Source: Anniella stebbinsi
Taxonomy: Eukaryota; Chordata; Lepidosauria; Squamata; Anniellidae
Assembly (NCBI GenBank): GCA_029215795.1
Contig: JARDYH010000003.1
Location: 89,808,609 to 89,872,608 of the forward strand
Direction of reading: 5' to 3'
Length of the DNA stretch: 64,000 bases
The position numbers and the translations under genes are program-made. Under the pieces are notes generated by a model. The model worked only from the letters and a program-made list of their open reading frames with translations, was not told the origin of the DNA and did no database searches. Shown one piece after another: positions 10,769 to 22,239 of this stretch. How positions within the stretch are numbered: position 1 is the first letter of the stretch; each line of letters begins with the position of its first letter.

Positions 10769-12872
10769 AATTAGGAAAAATGGTGAAGAGATAGAAAGGA
10801 GGTCTGTGTGGGCAGAAGACTGGGTGGAACCAGAAAGCAACTCTTTCTTTCTCTTCCTACCTGCAGAACAACTGATCAGTGGCAGGTTCAAGATCAGGTT
10901 TTTCAAGGATTTTATATAAAAAAATATTTGTTTGAAAAGGGAAGGGAGTGTAAAGCTTTGTGGGTGCCATTGAAGGTTTCCATGTTGGGGACTTCTGCTA
11001 TATCAGTAAAGTAGAATCCCTTATGTAGACGTGTGGGTTACCCAAATTGGGGGAGGGGATTAGGGAAGAGCAGAGTAGGAGTCAATTTCTACCAACAGGG
11101 GAGCCCCCTTACACATACAAGAAAATATTCCTTTTCTGAACTGTGCACCATCACCTCCACCACTTAAGAGCACAGTCAAGAGCTGCATAAGTGCCTTGGC
11201 CTCATGCTACTTTCAACTGTTGGCACCAGAGAACAGCATGTATGTACAAGGCATCAGGCTGTGCTGAATGGTCATGCAAAAATATTTTCAATGCCAAAGG
11301 AAAACTCTGGGGAGCCCAAATCGTTCCACAAGAGCCTCCCAAAAGTCTACTTCCATTATACCTTTTTGGTTCCTCTCTGGAACCACTTTTATCTTCCTCC
11401 AGGGCTGCTTATTTCTTGCATGATTCCAACCAATCAGGGATAAATATTGTGAACATGATGATGTCATAATGCCAAACTGTGGCTATGTTTGGTTATGTCT
11501 GCCCGCAGTGATGTTGTAACAAACAGTCAATTTAGAGGGGTGGCAAGAATACACTGCAACATTTTATTGGCAGGTCCCACTTGCATTTAAATAACTGAAA
11601 CCAACAGAAACGGAACTAAATACTATAGGAAAGTTGAGGCTGGCAGGGAGGGGTAGAAGAATGAAAGCTGATAAGTTTGTCAGCCAGTAGGGAACCTTAG
11701 CAGAGATGTGGAAGAGATAATTGTATATTGCTTCCATTTTTTTCCCTGGAATTAAGTAAAACTGAACACATGGAAGAGAAAAGATCACATATTTCACATT
11801 AGTGGGTAGAATGCCAATAGATATTTATCTACACAGACAGGTACTGACTAGCCAATAGCGTTCAGTTCAAGAAACTTAATCAAAAGTACATTTTTAATTT
11901 AAGGAAAGAATTTTACTATGTGTTAGATGCCTTTGTCACATGAGACAAACTAATGACTTTTGTTCAAGCCCTCTTATGAACAGTTCCTACATATAGATAA
12001 TTAAAAAATCAAATGATTGTAGTACAATTAATAACTAAGTCACGGTAAAGTTACAAAATAGATTTACAAAGTATGATCGAATACAACCCCAGGACTAACA
12101 AAACTGGACTCCGGCTTAATAGATTTGTAATGGAAATAGCGATGAATGAATCCACTGATAAAATGGGGGTCATTAGGTGATTTTGTATGTTTAACCAAGA
12201 AAATGAATGTTGTCTTATTATGAGACACATTAGAGAAGAAAACCTTACTTTGTCTTTGTGTCTGGTTTGCTTTTTTAAAAAAGATGCTGCTGCTGTTTGC
12301 GCAATTGTATCACTGCTGATTAAGTATGGTTTATCTCAGTACAGCTTTGTTATTGCATGCACCCCAGAAAGAGCCCAAAGATTTACCTTTCATCTGAAGC
12401 CTGGCTTTCTCATAGTAAACGCTGCCTTCACAACCTTCACCAGGAAGGACTACCAGTGTACTAGTTATTAACAGATAATGTTGTGTACTGCAATTAGAAG
12501 GAGATGTACAAAAGGACAGACCCTTGCATCCTCCTCCTTCTTCCAGGAATATGTTATCTACACAACACGATAATAGGATATCCTGGCCGAAAGGTTTGTT
12601 ATGCAGTTGTTACTCTGATGTGCATCTAGAATTTCCAGTTAATAAATACGAAGATTTTGTTTCGAGATCCAGGAGAAACATACACACATGGCAATTGTAT
12701 TAATGGGAACGGGAGGCTCGATCTCAAACCAAACGTTTTGTCCCTAGTCCAAGTCAGGCTCCCTATCCGATATACCACAATGACTCTTGTCTTTAGTCTC
12801 TCCTCAGACGTCACACGCGTTACTTTAGCGTTACTTTAGCCTTGCCCCTTGACATCTGCTCATAACAGCTTT
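10769..12872 (-). other. HGF intron 1 stretch without recognised features
   Basis: No exon, RNA gene or repeat family that I recognise. Only scattered short open frames without family resemblance. Confidence 0.5.
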
Positions 12873-12988
12873 CCAGGGTTTTACAGACAGAGTCTTTCGC
12901 AGTCCTACCTGGAGATAGCAGGGATTGAATTTAGGACTTCTTCCATGCAAAGCAAGTGTTCTACTACTGAACTACAGCCTTCCTCAGT
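12873..12988 (-). mobile_element. tRNA-derived SINE (antisense)
   Basis: On the minus strand the sequence contains a tRNA-like head: TAGTTCAGTAGTAGAACAC resembles a box A region, followed by TGCATGGAAG and a TTCAATCCCTG-like box B. The same head, in sense orientation, is at 54468. The 3' part is degraded. Confidence 0.65.
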
Positions 12989-13130
12989 TCCCTGCATAGC
13001 ACTCCTCAGAGAAGGATGGGGGACTAAAACCAAGACATACAGGGAAAATAAATGATAGCTTCAAACAATGTTGCTCGCCACTGCACTTGTTCAAATGACT
13101 ATAGCAGGAATTAATTCATTACTCAAGAAA

Positions 13131-13208
13131 TGTAGAAGTGCCCCTCCCCCTCAACACACATACACCTTTGTAGAAGTGCCCCTCCCCCTCAACACACATA
13201 CACCTTTG
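13131..13208. repeat. Perfect 38-bp tandem duplication
   Basis: The 38-bp unit beginning TGTAGAAGTGCCCCTCC occurs twice without a mismatch, starting at 13131 and 13169. Perfect identity implies a recent duplication or a polymorphic minisatellite. Confidence 0.95.
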
Positions 13209-13614
13209 TTAATCCTTGCCTTTCCTCCTTTCTGGCACAGTGGTTTGGTTTAAGAAGACTGGCTCTAAAAGACCAGGAGGATAATGTGTAGAAGATCCTA
13301 CGTATGGAAAAAAAATGAATGATGATGACGACAGGTTGAAAATACGGAACTATAGCTGTAAGCTGAAGTGATATGTATTATATACGGTACCATATATGTG
13401 TGATTACCATTTTCCATTACAAAAGGTATGAATAACCCACAGAAGGATTTCATAAAAGCTTTAGCTCACCATCATGTTTTCCTGAGCTAGGTTATTCAAA
13501 CAAGCAACAGAAATGCATATCAAATTAAGTAATGGGGGAGTAAGGAGGAAAGAGGGTAAGTCAGCACACGGTCCCCTCTTATGCTTGGGCCCATGAACAA
13601 CCATACATAATAAT

Positions 13615-13760
13615 AATAACAGTTATTTATTTATTACCCGCCTCTCCCTCCGGATCGAGGCGGGGAACAACATCAAACATAAAATACACAAAACTGATTA
13701 AAAGCACATAAAACCAATACATCACTAAAATACCAATAAAACACCAATAAAACACATGCT
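13615..13760 (-). mobile_element. LINE 3' tail (L2-type, CCCGCCTCTCC end)
   Basis: TTATTTATTTATTACCCGCC followed by CTCTCCCTCCGGATCGAGGC is the inverted 3' end of the LINE subfamily also seen at 21106 and 22255. Only the 3' untranslated part is present. Confidence 0.7.
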
Positions 13761-14659
13761 GTGGCATGGTACAGTGAACCAATTTCCTGAGAGAAAAATC
13801 ACTCACTGGCTTGAGAATGAATTGACAGCCAGGCAATCCCCTGGCTCAATCCTAATCTCAAGCATGAACTCACTGGGATAGCTTAAACAAGCCTCACTCT
13901 CTCAGCTGTAGCCCTATATCTTCAAAATGAATGCCTGTAATAATACAGACCTCCTTACCCTGCAGTGGGATAGGCTAGATCCATCCCTTTTCAGCACTGT
14001 AATATTTCATCATATTAAGTAAGGATGGAGCAACAATTCAAAGAGAGGGTTTGTGCAATTTGAACTGTGAGCAACCCTTTTCCAATTACTATGAGCACGC
14101 CTCAAGAAATTTCCCCACCTCAATTCTGCTCATATCCTAAAATGGCTAGCCCCCATCCCTTAAGAGTGGAGTTGGGCTCCCTTTTCAAGCCTGTGATCAT
14201 TGGCGCCAACATTGCCATCAATGCTCATGACCTGCACCAGCCATTTTTTTTGTTTTTTTGGAGCAGCAAACTCTTTAATTCTCCATAACACAAAGTCATC
14301 ATTAATTTCAACAGACAACACTAAAGCTGCTGGGGACAGTGACCCTTGAGGCAAGGAGGATCTTCAGGAGGGGGTTGCTGTTACCCTATACCAGCTGTTT
14401 TCCAGCATCCAGCTTCTTAATGTGTTTATTGAAAATCAATTTATATCTTGTGTTCAAAATGTTCAGGAGGATTGCAAACATTTTACTTTCCTTTTCAAGT
14501 TCTCACAAAAGCCCTGAAGGTTTTGCAAGCATTCAGAGGAAATGCTTGCAAAACCCTGAGCATATTTGAGCTGAATATGGGGGAGGCTTGTGAATCCCTA
14601 ATATTAAGCGAAACATATGTTTTTTTCTGCCTTTCAAATCTGTCACCCTTCAAAGTTGA

Positions 14660-14960
14660 CACAATGGCTGCATTCGGATGTAACACTAAATCATGATTTA
14701 GCATAACAGGAAAGAGCCTAGTTTTTCCCCAAAATCGAAAGCTACCTTCTCCCATCTTCTCCTTCAGCATGCCCAAAGGAGAAGATTAAACACAGTTTAG
14801 CATGTCATCCAAACACTACACTGTGGTTCAGTTAATCTTAACAATGATTAGTGAAAACAAGCCAGCTTCATAAACTACGGTTCAAAGTTGGCTTGTTTCC
14901 ATGAAGCACAGTTAAAGTTAAGTACAGCTTGTCCGGCCTCGAATGACCCAGCAAACTGGT
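14660..14960. repeat. Possible DNA element with AATCATGATTTAGC palindrome
   Basis: Begins TGGCTGCATTCGGATGTAAC, similar in its first bases to the ~500-bp element ends, followed by an AAATCATGATTT palindrome and further TTTAGC / ATGATTAG modules. The boundaries and any target duplication are unclear. Confidence 0.4.
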
Positions 14961-15070
14961 TAATCAAGAACGGAAGTGAAAGCTTTAGGTTGTGCCAAAG
15001 AAAGAGGGAGCGAAGGAACGATGCAGGCCCAGTGAGTGGAAGGCTCATTCTCATAACAAGCTCACTGGCC

Positions 15071-15225
15071 TAGGGTGTGGTCTGAAGGCACATGAGACAG
15101 CCACCTTGCTGAAGCTAAGCAAGTCTGAGTCTGGTCAGTGCTTGGAGGCGAGACCACCTGGGAACCACGTGTATCCACCTAAAGTTCCATAATGGAAGAA
15201 AGGTGTGATATAACTAACTAAATAA
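15071..15225 (+). mobile_element. 5S rRNA-derived SINE
   Basis: The block GAAGCTAAGCAAGTCTGAGT, then TGGTCAGTGCTTGGAGGCGA and GACCACCTGGGAACC, follows the internal-promoter half of 5S rRNA (GAAGCTAAGCAGGGTCGGGC ... TACTTGGATGGGAGACC). It is too diverged and truncated to be a 5S gene. It is followed by a GGAAGAAAGGTGTGATATAA tail like that of reptile SINEs. It is therefore a 5S-headed SINE, not an rRNA gene. Confidence 0.75.
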
Positions 15226-15293
15226 GCCAAGTGTGTGTATATTTGTACTATGGTATCTGTATACCCAAGTAAAAAACACTACATGAGAAGCAG

Positions 15294-15301
15294 CTCTCTC
15301 G

Positions 15302-15333
<32 letters not shown>

Positions 15334-15350
15334 TACACACACAAACACAA
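15294..15350. repeat. Compound (CT)n(CA)n microsatellite
   Basis: CT run followed by an interrupted CA run. Confidence 0.95.
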
Positions 15351-16314
15351 TCTCCCAGAAGCAGATGCCTTACTGTATAATAGAGGATGCATGTTTCCAT
15401 TTCATCTTTGAACTGTGCTATAGTGTGAGATAAGCTTTCCTGCACTAAGAGGTTTTCATTTCTTTGATTTCAGTGCATGGTTTTCCAGTTTTTATGCAAC
15501 ATCCTAACCTTGAGCCCTTGATCTCCATTTTCCTTGTGCTCCGTTACTCACAAAAATAGCATTAAATATGAAAAGTGTGTGTAGGGGGAGAAGAACCCTA
15601 TTAAAGCTCTGTGTTGTATCGGGGGTGGGGAAGAACAAGAAGCTAATTGCACTACACACCAAATGAATTCCATTAGCCAGAAGGAATATGATTTTAAAAT
15701 CGGAAGAATATCATTTTCACTGCGGACAACATGTAGTACAACGCTAATTTAAGCCGAGAGAATAAATCATAGTAGGCTAATGAAGTATATGAACTTATGT
15801 GAACACAGAGACAGCAAGTAGGCTTCTGAAGATTTGGATTGGTTTCCTCCTCATGAATGACATTCAGATTTTCATCATCCATGACGTGTGACAGCACAAG
15901 TCACACATAAATGCCATGATATGTGACTAAATCAAGGAATGTTCTCAGGAAACTCAGGATGCTGCCAGATGAGGCTTTTGTTGTGCAATTAACGTTTCAT
16001 TTATGGAATTTTACAGGGGTGGTGGTGGCCCAGAAGACATCATCTTCCACTTGTAACCCTCACGTTTTACCATTCTTACTTTCATCTTTTTTTTTCTTTC
16101 CGCAAAAAAAATCCATTAAGGATGAAAACACTGAATACATCTGGAAGCACCCTCAGTGTTTGTTATTCAGGTATTTTGTAAACACTCTAGATTTTAAAAC
16201 ACTTTGGAATGGTTGTGGCAACACTATATGTAAACCTATGGGTTACTATTCCTGCTCAATGAAAGACGAAAGCTTTCTCCCACTTCTGGACCACTATAAA
16301 GATATGAAGACAAT
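15351..16314 (-). other. HGF intron 1 stretch without recognised features
   Basis: A 159-codon open frame crosses 15923-16402 on the plus strand. It has no family resemblance and runs into the element at 16315, so it is treated as chance. Confidence 0.5.
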
Positions 16315-16538
16315 GGCTGAATTCGGACAACACAATAAGAACTGGGGTGGGGAAACAATCGTCAGTTGTATTGACTATCGTGCCCTCCGAATGCTGCCAT
16401 AGTCAACTCAGCGCTGATCCTAATCTACACCACAGTTGATTATTTATTACCATGTTGGGTGGGGAGTACCCCCTAGATGAACAACTGTAAAGTTGATTAT
16501 TACCTCACCATTGATTATCGTGTTGTCTGAATTCAACC
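16315..16538. mobile_element. Short relative of the ~500-bp element family
   Basis: Left end GGCTGAATTCGGACAACAC and right end the inverse of GGTTGAATTCAGACAACAC: 24-bp imperfect terminal inverted repeats. The interior is 224 bp in all and includes TTGATTATCGTG-type subterminal modules. The flanks (AAT / ATT) do not form a clean duplication. Confidence 0.6.
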
Positions 16539-16791
16539 ATTGGCTGCGCTCAGCTCACTGTGATCTGCACAGCTTGTGTGTAGGATCACTACTCAAATTT
16601 CTATACTTGTCCATTGAAAATGTTGGGGGCGTATGAGTAGTAGGGGAGTGATTGGACATATCTACAGCATATACTGAGGATTGAAGTGCAATTACCTCTA
16701 CCTGGGGAACCCCGGAAGTATAATTCCATGAAGGGAATTTCCAACACCTTCAATAAAACTACAGTTCACAAAATTGTTTAGTGTAAACCAT

Positions 16792-17344
16792 GGACCTTTC
16801 TACACCTACGGGTGTAGAGGGACGGAGAGGGGATGATCCCAGATGTACCTGCTTCTGGGATTCTCCTCCTCTTTCCAAACCAGGAAGTGCGAAGGCCCGG
16901 CTTCCTCCCAGACCATCACGTCTGCCATTTTCTTTTTTTAAAACAGGAGGAGAGAGCACACTTGCACTCCATCACAAAAGGTGAGGTTTTAAAAAACAAC
17001 AACTAAATTGCCCCTCAACCCTCTCCCTGCCATCCCAGTGGTGACAAAATTGCTACCATCTCCGCCTCTGATGGGCACAGAGCCATGCGGCACGGCTCCA
17101 TGCTCATTTCTGGTGCCCACTTACTCACGAGTAAGCGGGCACCAGCTGGGACAGGCGCTCACACATCCCTCGGTCTCGGGATGTTCCCAGGACCAGGGAA
17201 GAATCAGGATTTCCCAGGGATCCTTTATCCCAGGGAAAACCTGTGCCCATCCCCCCACCCCCGGGAGTCCCTGTGCATTATTTGCACACACAGGGATGAC
17301 CCAAGGGTGATTCCGCAAAACAATGGCCGGTGTAGAAACGGACC
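16792..17344. mobile_element. GGCCCTTTCCACACC-family DNA element, long copy 1
   Basis: Ends GGACCTTTCTACACC and the inverse of GGTCCGTTTCTACACC. The interior is GC-rich and shares ordered blocks with the copy at 40196-40585 (CGGCTCCATG, CTTACT..GGGTAAGC-like palindrome, TGTGCAT). No coding frame. The flanking triplets do not match, so the duplication has decayed or the end is off by a base. Confidence 0.6.
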
Positions 17345-18511
17345 ATAACAGTTAAACTGTTAAAAGTGCAGTTCTATGCATGTCTATCCACAAGTATGGC
17401 CTACTGTGTTCAGTTGGGCTTACTCCCAGGTATATTTGCACTGGGTTGCAGCCTTCATGTAGATCTGCTCTTTAGCTCCTCTCCAGGACCTAGAATTACC
17501 ACCAACAGAACGATATCCCAGAAGCCACAACCTGAGAACAAAAGCTTCATCCTGTTCTTTGGCAGCAATTAAAAGATCTCCTGGTACACATCAAACATAA
17601 CACTTCTACAGACAGAGTGGGATGCAACCAAACTCCTGCTCAGCTATTTAGCCCACCAGGTGGCCTTGACTAAATTATTCTCTTTTAACCTAATCTAGGG
17701 TGAAGATAAGGATATTGTGTTAATCCACCCTGAGCTATTAGAAGGAAAGAAAGCTGGCCAACTGATTTTACCACTAAACTGTCACTATTACTTAACAGAT
17801 CAGAGATATATGATTAAAAATTGGAAAGTGTTTTCAGTTTGGCTATCACAAAAATATCTTCAGGAAGAGCAATTATAATCTACAGATTACTGTCTCAGGG
17901 AAAAGATATAGAGGCAATAGATATTAAAAGGGGGAATTCTACCTATGCATTTGCATACTTGCATATAATGAAAGAGTTTCAGATAGTTTAGCCCAAATCA
18001 CAACTGAAAAAGTAGTAAGCGTGCATTTTTGTTGCAGTTCCTCCCTCTCTTCCTGTGCCCTCAAAGTGACGCAACAGTAAAAATCAGGTGTTTGTACTTC
18101 ATATGAACAACAGAGTTCTTGCTCCTGGCTTGAACAAATAGAAACCAGTTTCATAAGTATGAAATTACTGGCAACCCAGCCTCCAACAAGGTCATTGCCT
18201 GTCAGAGTGATCAGAAGATATGAAATAATAAGGCTCTTTTATTCCCAGTTCCTGACAGTGATCAAATAGATTAGCGTCCAAAGTTCCTATTGATTCACTT
18301 GAGAATGGATACTAAGAATACACATTTAAAACATTAAGCTAAAATTAAAGCAACATCTTCCACAGCGGAAAATCAAGAAAATCAATGGGGGAGGGGATTA
18401 GATATTTCTATATACGTAAATATATTTTTTGTAATACTATTTGTTGCTACGTTTATTTTTTCTACCATGTACAAGTTTTATCTTCTCAAAAAATTAGACT
18501 AAAATGAAATC
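17345..18511 (-). other. HGF intron 1 stretch, mostly unassigned
   Basis: A copy of the GGGAGTAAG-type short repeat lies at about 17365-17450. Nothing else is recognised. Confidence 0.5.
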
Positions 18512-18554
18512 CCAGCTGGTCATTGGACAAAACCATTATCCAATGACCAGCTGG
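18512..18554. repeat. Perfect 16-bp inverted repeat with 11-nt loop
   Basis: CCAGCTGGTCATTGGA at 18512-18527 is the exact reverse complement of 18539-18554. The outer bases include the CAGCTG E-box on both arms. It lies inside HGF intron 1. No surrounding element boundaries are seen. Confidence 0.9.
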
Positions 18555-19976
18555 AGTGGGGGTAGGGAAATAAAGACTTAACTTCCTCTTAAATAACATT
18601 AGCAATGGGTTAATTAAATATTAAAAATTATGCAGGAGAGATAAAGGCAAGAAAACAAGGATGCTGGAAATAAGTGATGAAAAACTAATTCGCCACCCTC
18701 AAAGCAGAGATCATATTAGTGACACAAAAACTAAAGATCACCTGCACAGCCATAAAAAAATTTTTTAGAAAGGACACTTTGTATCAGAAGAACTACAAGA
18801 TCATCAGGTGGACACAACTGCATAAATAATCTCTTGGGGGGGGAATTATGACAATCTGCCTTGTGCTGTCAAATTTATCTACAATAAAGGTACACCTGCA
18901 ACTGTCCTTTGTAATGGTTCCAAAAAGATAACATGTGTATCTGGCTCCACACTATTTAAATGACAAACTTTTCCTGTGCAATCTGCCATGAACAGCAGAT
19001 CCTTCCTTTGTGTTTTTGTCTGAAGGCATGCCTTAATTAATTTTAAAGAAAAGGGGGGGGGACCAAAAGTGTGTACAAAACAAGTACTCCGAAAGAGAAA
19101 ACAGGAAAATAACCCAAATCCCTCCACAGCCCAATTCCACGGAAGAAACACAGAAAATAAAATAAAAAATCAACTCAGCATTTTTCAATTGTTGATTGCT
19201 TATTGTTAGTTCTTCCTACTTTCCACAGCCTCAGGAATTTGATTGGCTCAGAGATGAAATGCTAATTGACTGGCTCCAGAAATAGACAGTTTACACAGCA
19301 CTGGGCTCACACAAGGACATGCCCGCCATTTAGGCGTTCATTCCAAGCCTTGGAAATAGGTCTGGTGTAGTTAGGATGCTCGCTGTCATCTCAACTGATT
19401 AACATGTAATCAATTATATTGCAAGAGGGGACAGATGTTTCCTCTTGTCCTGCTCACAGAATGCCTGGAAACAAACAGTGAACGGCCTCCCCACCCCGCA
19501 CTCCTCCTTTCAAAACTGTTAATCTGTCCAGCTCCGACACATTCTGCATATATAGGTCTCCCCAGGCTCAAGACTGTCAGGCAGAAACTGTGCATGAGAA
19601 ACACATGACTTGTGTGTGTGTTGTGTGAAGATTGTTAACACAGGCGAACAATGCCAATTCAGCAACAATATCCACACAGAGTTCTGCTCCTGCAGGGTAG
19701 CTTTTGGATCCATGAACCCTTTTTAGATCTTTTATATAAACACTCCAATGGGATAAGAGTCTTGTCTTCTGTGTCCTTTCGAAGGTAAACAATCTCCCAT
19801 CTTCCCCTCACTTGCTTGGAGAGGTTAACGGATTTGGGGAAGGGGGGGGGATGTCCTACTGCCACATTCTTGTATGAGTAAAAAGGTACAAATATTTGAT
19901 TTGCGCACAAGAATGAAGATCGGATGCTCTATGTTTGACTCCTGAGACATCGTTTACCTCTTCCTGATTCATTGAC

Positions 19977-19993
19977 GGGGGGGGGGGGGGGGG
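19977..19993. repeat. 17-base G homopolymer
   Basis: Uninterrupted G run on the plus strand, C on the HGF-transcribed sense strand, about 440 bp downstream of exon 1 in intron 1. Length is assembly-sensitive. Confidence 0.9.
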
Positions 19994-20432
19994 TAGCTTT
20001 AAACCTGTCCCAGGAGGAGGCTTCTTTAAATAAACTTAACCCTTTTGTCGCCAGACGTTTTTCACTGTTTAATTCACTCTCCCACCACCTCCACTGTTTC
20101 TCTGGACAAATCCAGATAGGGGTCGATGAGGCTTTTGGTTGTATCACGCACAACAAATCCTGAAGACTTTTAACGCACGGATAAATGCACGCGCGCACAG
20201 ACACACATGCGCCCGCAGAGATACACGTGTGTGTGTGTTTACACGTCTACAGAATTTGCAAATGTCCGCACATATGCGCAACACGCACACGTTTTATAAA
20301 ATGCAAGAAGACCCCACGCGAGAAAAAACAAATAAAAAATGCTCACTGATAGGATTCCCTCTCCACCACCACCGCACCCCCTTCCCCCCCACCCCCAGTA
20401 AAATGAAAAAGAAAACGAAGAATCAAACGAAC

Positions 20433-20499
20433 CTGCCAAAGGGATGACGAGGATGCAATGAAGGAAGAGTCCGAGTGGCAAAAGCTGCCTGGTCCACAT
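20433..20499 (-). CDS. HGF: HGF coding exon 1: signal peptide
   Basis: This exon begins the HGF precursor. The ATG is the complement of 20497-20499, and the reading starts MWTRQLLPLGLFLHC, which parallels the MWVTKLLP start of mammalian HGF. Twenty-two codons plus one base are encoded: an Arg-containing n-region, a hydrophobic core (residues 6-22) and a small residue before the junction, so this is a typical secretory signal peptide. The exon ends G|GTTCGT, a good donor, after the first base of codon 23 (phase 1, as in mammals). The peptide is about seven residues shorter than the mammalian one. The start context is weak (C at -3, T at +4), but the protein alignment fixes the start. Cleavage after Ala22 or Gly24 is inferred. 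Confidence 0.92.
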
Positions 20500-21060
20500 G
20501 GGTGGTTTTAGGGAGCTGCTTTGCACTGCCCAGAAGTCGCTAAAGGTGGTGAAGAGGAGATGCCCAGCCGGTCAACAGAGGAGACCGAGCGAGCCGAGCT
20601 GCTTTTTATTGCGACGAGCCAAGTTTTGTTGTGTGATTAACTGGAAAAGCTCCGGGTCCCAACTCCCTCTTACGGTAAGAAAGTGCTTTAACAACATCTC
20701 CCCCCTACCCCACCCCACCCCACCCGGGCTCTGCCTCCTCTCTCTCCCCGCCTTTCATGCAAGCCAGCCCAGGGAGGGAAGGAAGGAGGGGAGAAGACAC
20801 GAAGGGCGCAGGGACCACCGCAGACACTTTAGGAAGGGCGGCGGCAGCCGCCGCAGGCAGCCCATAGCCCGTGTTTCCAAGGGGCCGCCTCGGAGCTGAC
20901 ACGCGCTCAGGAGGCGGCGGCAGCCGTCGCCTCCACGTGAGGAATCCGGAGCGCGAGGAGCCTGGCGTGGCAAAGGCGCGCGCGCGCTTGAGCCTGGGAA
21001 AGTACAGCTGCTTCCCGCGGAAACTTGAAAGCGCGTGGCAGGACGGCTCTCTGGGGTCTA
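20500..21060 (-). promoter_or_regulatory. Probable HGF promoter and 5' leader, GC/CpG-rich
   Basis: Immediately upstream of the HGF start the sequence turns GC- and CpG-rich. It holds GCGGCGGCAGCC-type blocks at 20830-20930, a (CG)n run near 20980, repeated CCCCAC boxes at 20706-20725 (possible Sp/KLF sites) and a CACGTG E-box near 20935. A TATA-like AATAAAAA on the minus strand (20603-20610) would put a start site near 20575-20580 and give a leader of roughly 80 bases. Position and composition are seen directly. Promoter function and the start site are inferred. Confidence 0.55.
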
Positions 21061-21105
21061 GGGACCGTTCCTAAGTCCCAGTTTTCAGGTTTGTTTGAAG
21101 AATAA

Positions 21106-21712
21106 TAATAATAATATTAATAATAATATGTATTTATAACCCGCCTCTCCCTTCGGATCGAGGCGGGGAACACAATGTAAAATACAAAAATCACAAACTG
21201 TTAAAAAAATTAAAAAACAAGAGAAAATGTATCATTAAAACATCTTAAAATGCATCCGGATAGGCCTGCCAGAAGAGAGCAGTCTTCATGATTCTCTTAA
21301 ATTCATGAAGACTGCTAATTTGTCTAATGTCCAGCAGACCATTCCACAGTCTGGGAGCGATGGAAGAGAAGGTCCTCTGGGTAACACTCGCCGGCCCAGT
21401 TCTGGCTGGCTTGAGTAAGTTCTTCCCAGAGGACCTGAGTGTGTGGGGCGGATTGTATGGGAGAAGGCGATCCCGCAGGTAGCCTGGGCCCAAACCATGT
21501 AGGGCTTTAAAGGTAACAACCAACACTTTATACTTCGCCCAGAAACTGACTGGCAGCCAATGAAGTGATTTTAAAACTGGTGTAATGTGGTCACCCCTAG
21601 ATGTACCGGTGACCAACCTGGCTGCCATATTTTGAACAAGTTGAAGTTTCTGAACTAGGCACAAAGGTAGCCCTATGTACAGCACATTGCAGAAGTCAAG
21701 CCTCGAAGTCAA
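21106..21712 (-). mobile_element. 5'-truncated L2-type LINE, copy C (CCCGCCTCTCC-tail subfamily)
   Basis: On the minus strand an open reading from about 21712 to 21245 encodes the C-terminal part of L2 ORF2: LTSRLDFCNVLYIGLPL, VQKLQLVQNMAARLVTGTSR, LKSLHWLPVS, and an end FKRIMKTALFWQAYPDAF. It is followed by the 3' end CCTCGATCCGAAGGGAGAGG and an (AAT)n tail at 21103-21130. It inserted just upstream of the HGF promoter region, in the same orientation as HGF. Confidence 0.88.
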
Positions 21713-22239
21713 GTTTCGCGTCCATTGAGGGTGTAATCCTTTGCCTAGTTGGTAAAAAAAATAAGGTCCTACAATGTCCATGCTGGGAGTCATAAGACTT
21801 TTTTCTGTCCAGGGCTCCATCACACTTGGTGTTTATTGCATTCCCAGAGTCCATCCTTTCCGATGTTGGTGCTGTGGACTCGCATGAGGTCGTCCCCGTC
21901 CTGCACTAGTCTCGCTTTTTTCCTCCGTTCTGATGGCTTATTTTGTATCTGGGAAAGTCCGTTTCATCTTGGAAGTGTGCAATGAGAACCCAAATGTAAA
22001 CCAGTCAATCCGCTTCTGTGTTTGGGAGTGTGTCTTGAAGGCCCTATTCAATGACGAAAGAATAGGGCATGCTTTTTATCGGCCAGGGCAGTTGTACAAC
22101 TTGCTTCCTCCTTTTCATCTTTGGACAGTGAGGAGTTGGAAGGAAGGTTTCGGTGCTCCAACTCCCTCTTTTTTTGGCTTCCTTGTTTTGCTGAACTCCT
22201 GTCCTGGTGGAATCGCAGAACTTCACCCTGGCACCTATC

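Larger units (their letters stand above)
4950..20432 (-). other. HGF intron 1
   Basis: The large first intron lies between the signal-peptide exon and exon 2. It carries an L2 LINE (7320-9092), a 5S-derived and a tRNA-derived SINE, several inverted-repeat DNA elements, microsatellites and a 17-base G run close to exon 1 (19977-19993). Stretches 4950-5500, 5780-7300, 9410-10100 and 10769-12870 show no recognisable gene. Some are probably unassigned old repeats. Confidence 0.85.
1..20600 (-). other. HGF: HGF gene, 5' part (exons 1-3, introns 1-2, part of intron 3)
   Basis: This is the 5' portion of the hepatocyte growth factor gene, a secreted plasminogen-related ligand of the MET receptor. 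Three coding exons were assembled on the minus strand: 20433-20499, 4787-4949 and 1396-1508. Their junction phases (1, 2, 1) fit one another and match the mammalian gene as I know it. Together they encode the signal peptide and the complete N-terminal PAN/apple domain. Exon 4, which starts the linker to kringle 1, is not in the window and must lie beyond position 1. Introns are about 15,483 bp (intron 1) and 3,278 bp (intron 2) and are full of transposable elements. The 5' boundary near 20600 is an estimate from a TATA-like motif, not a mapped transcription start. Confidence 0.93.

Noticed and set aside
15071..15190. A functional 5S rRNA gene
   Set aside because: Only part of 5S is present, with many mismatches, and it is joined to a SINE-like tail.
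15923..16402. A 159-codon plus-strand frame as a gene
   Set aside because: No recognisable domain, low-complexity segments, and it ends inside a DNA element.
20498..20899. A 133-codon plus-strand frame over the HGF promoter as a divergent gene
   Set aside because: GC-rich sequence gives long chance frames. The Arg/Pro-rich translation has no family match, and it overlaps the HGF leader.
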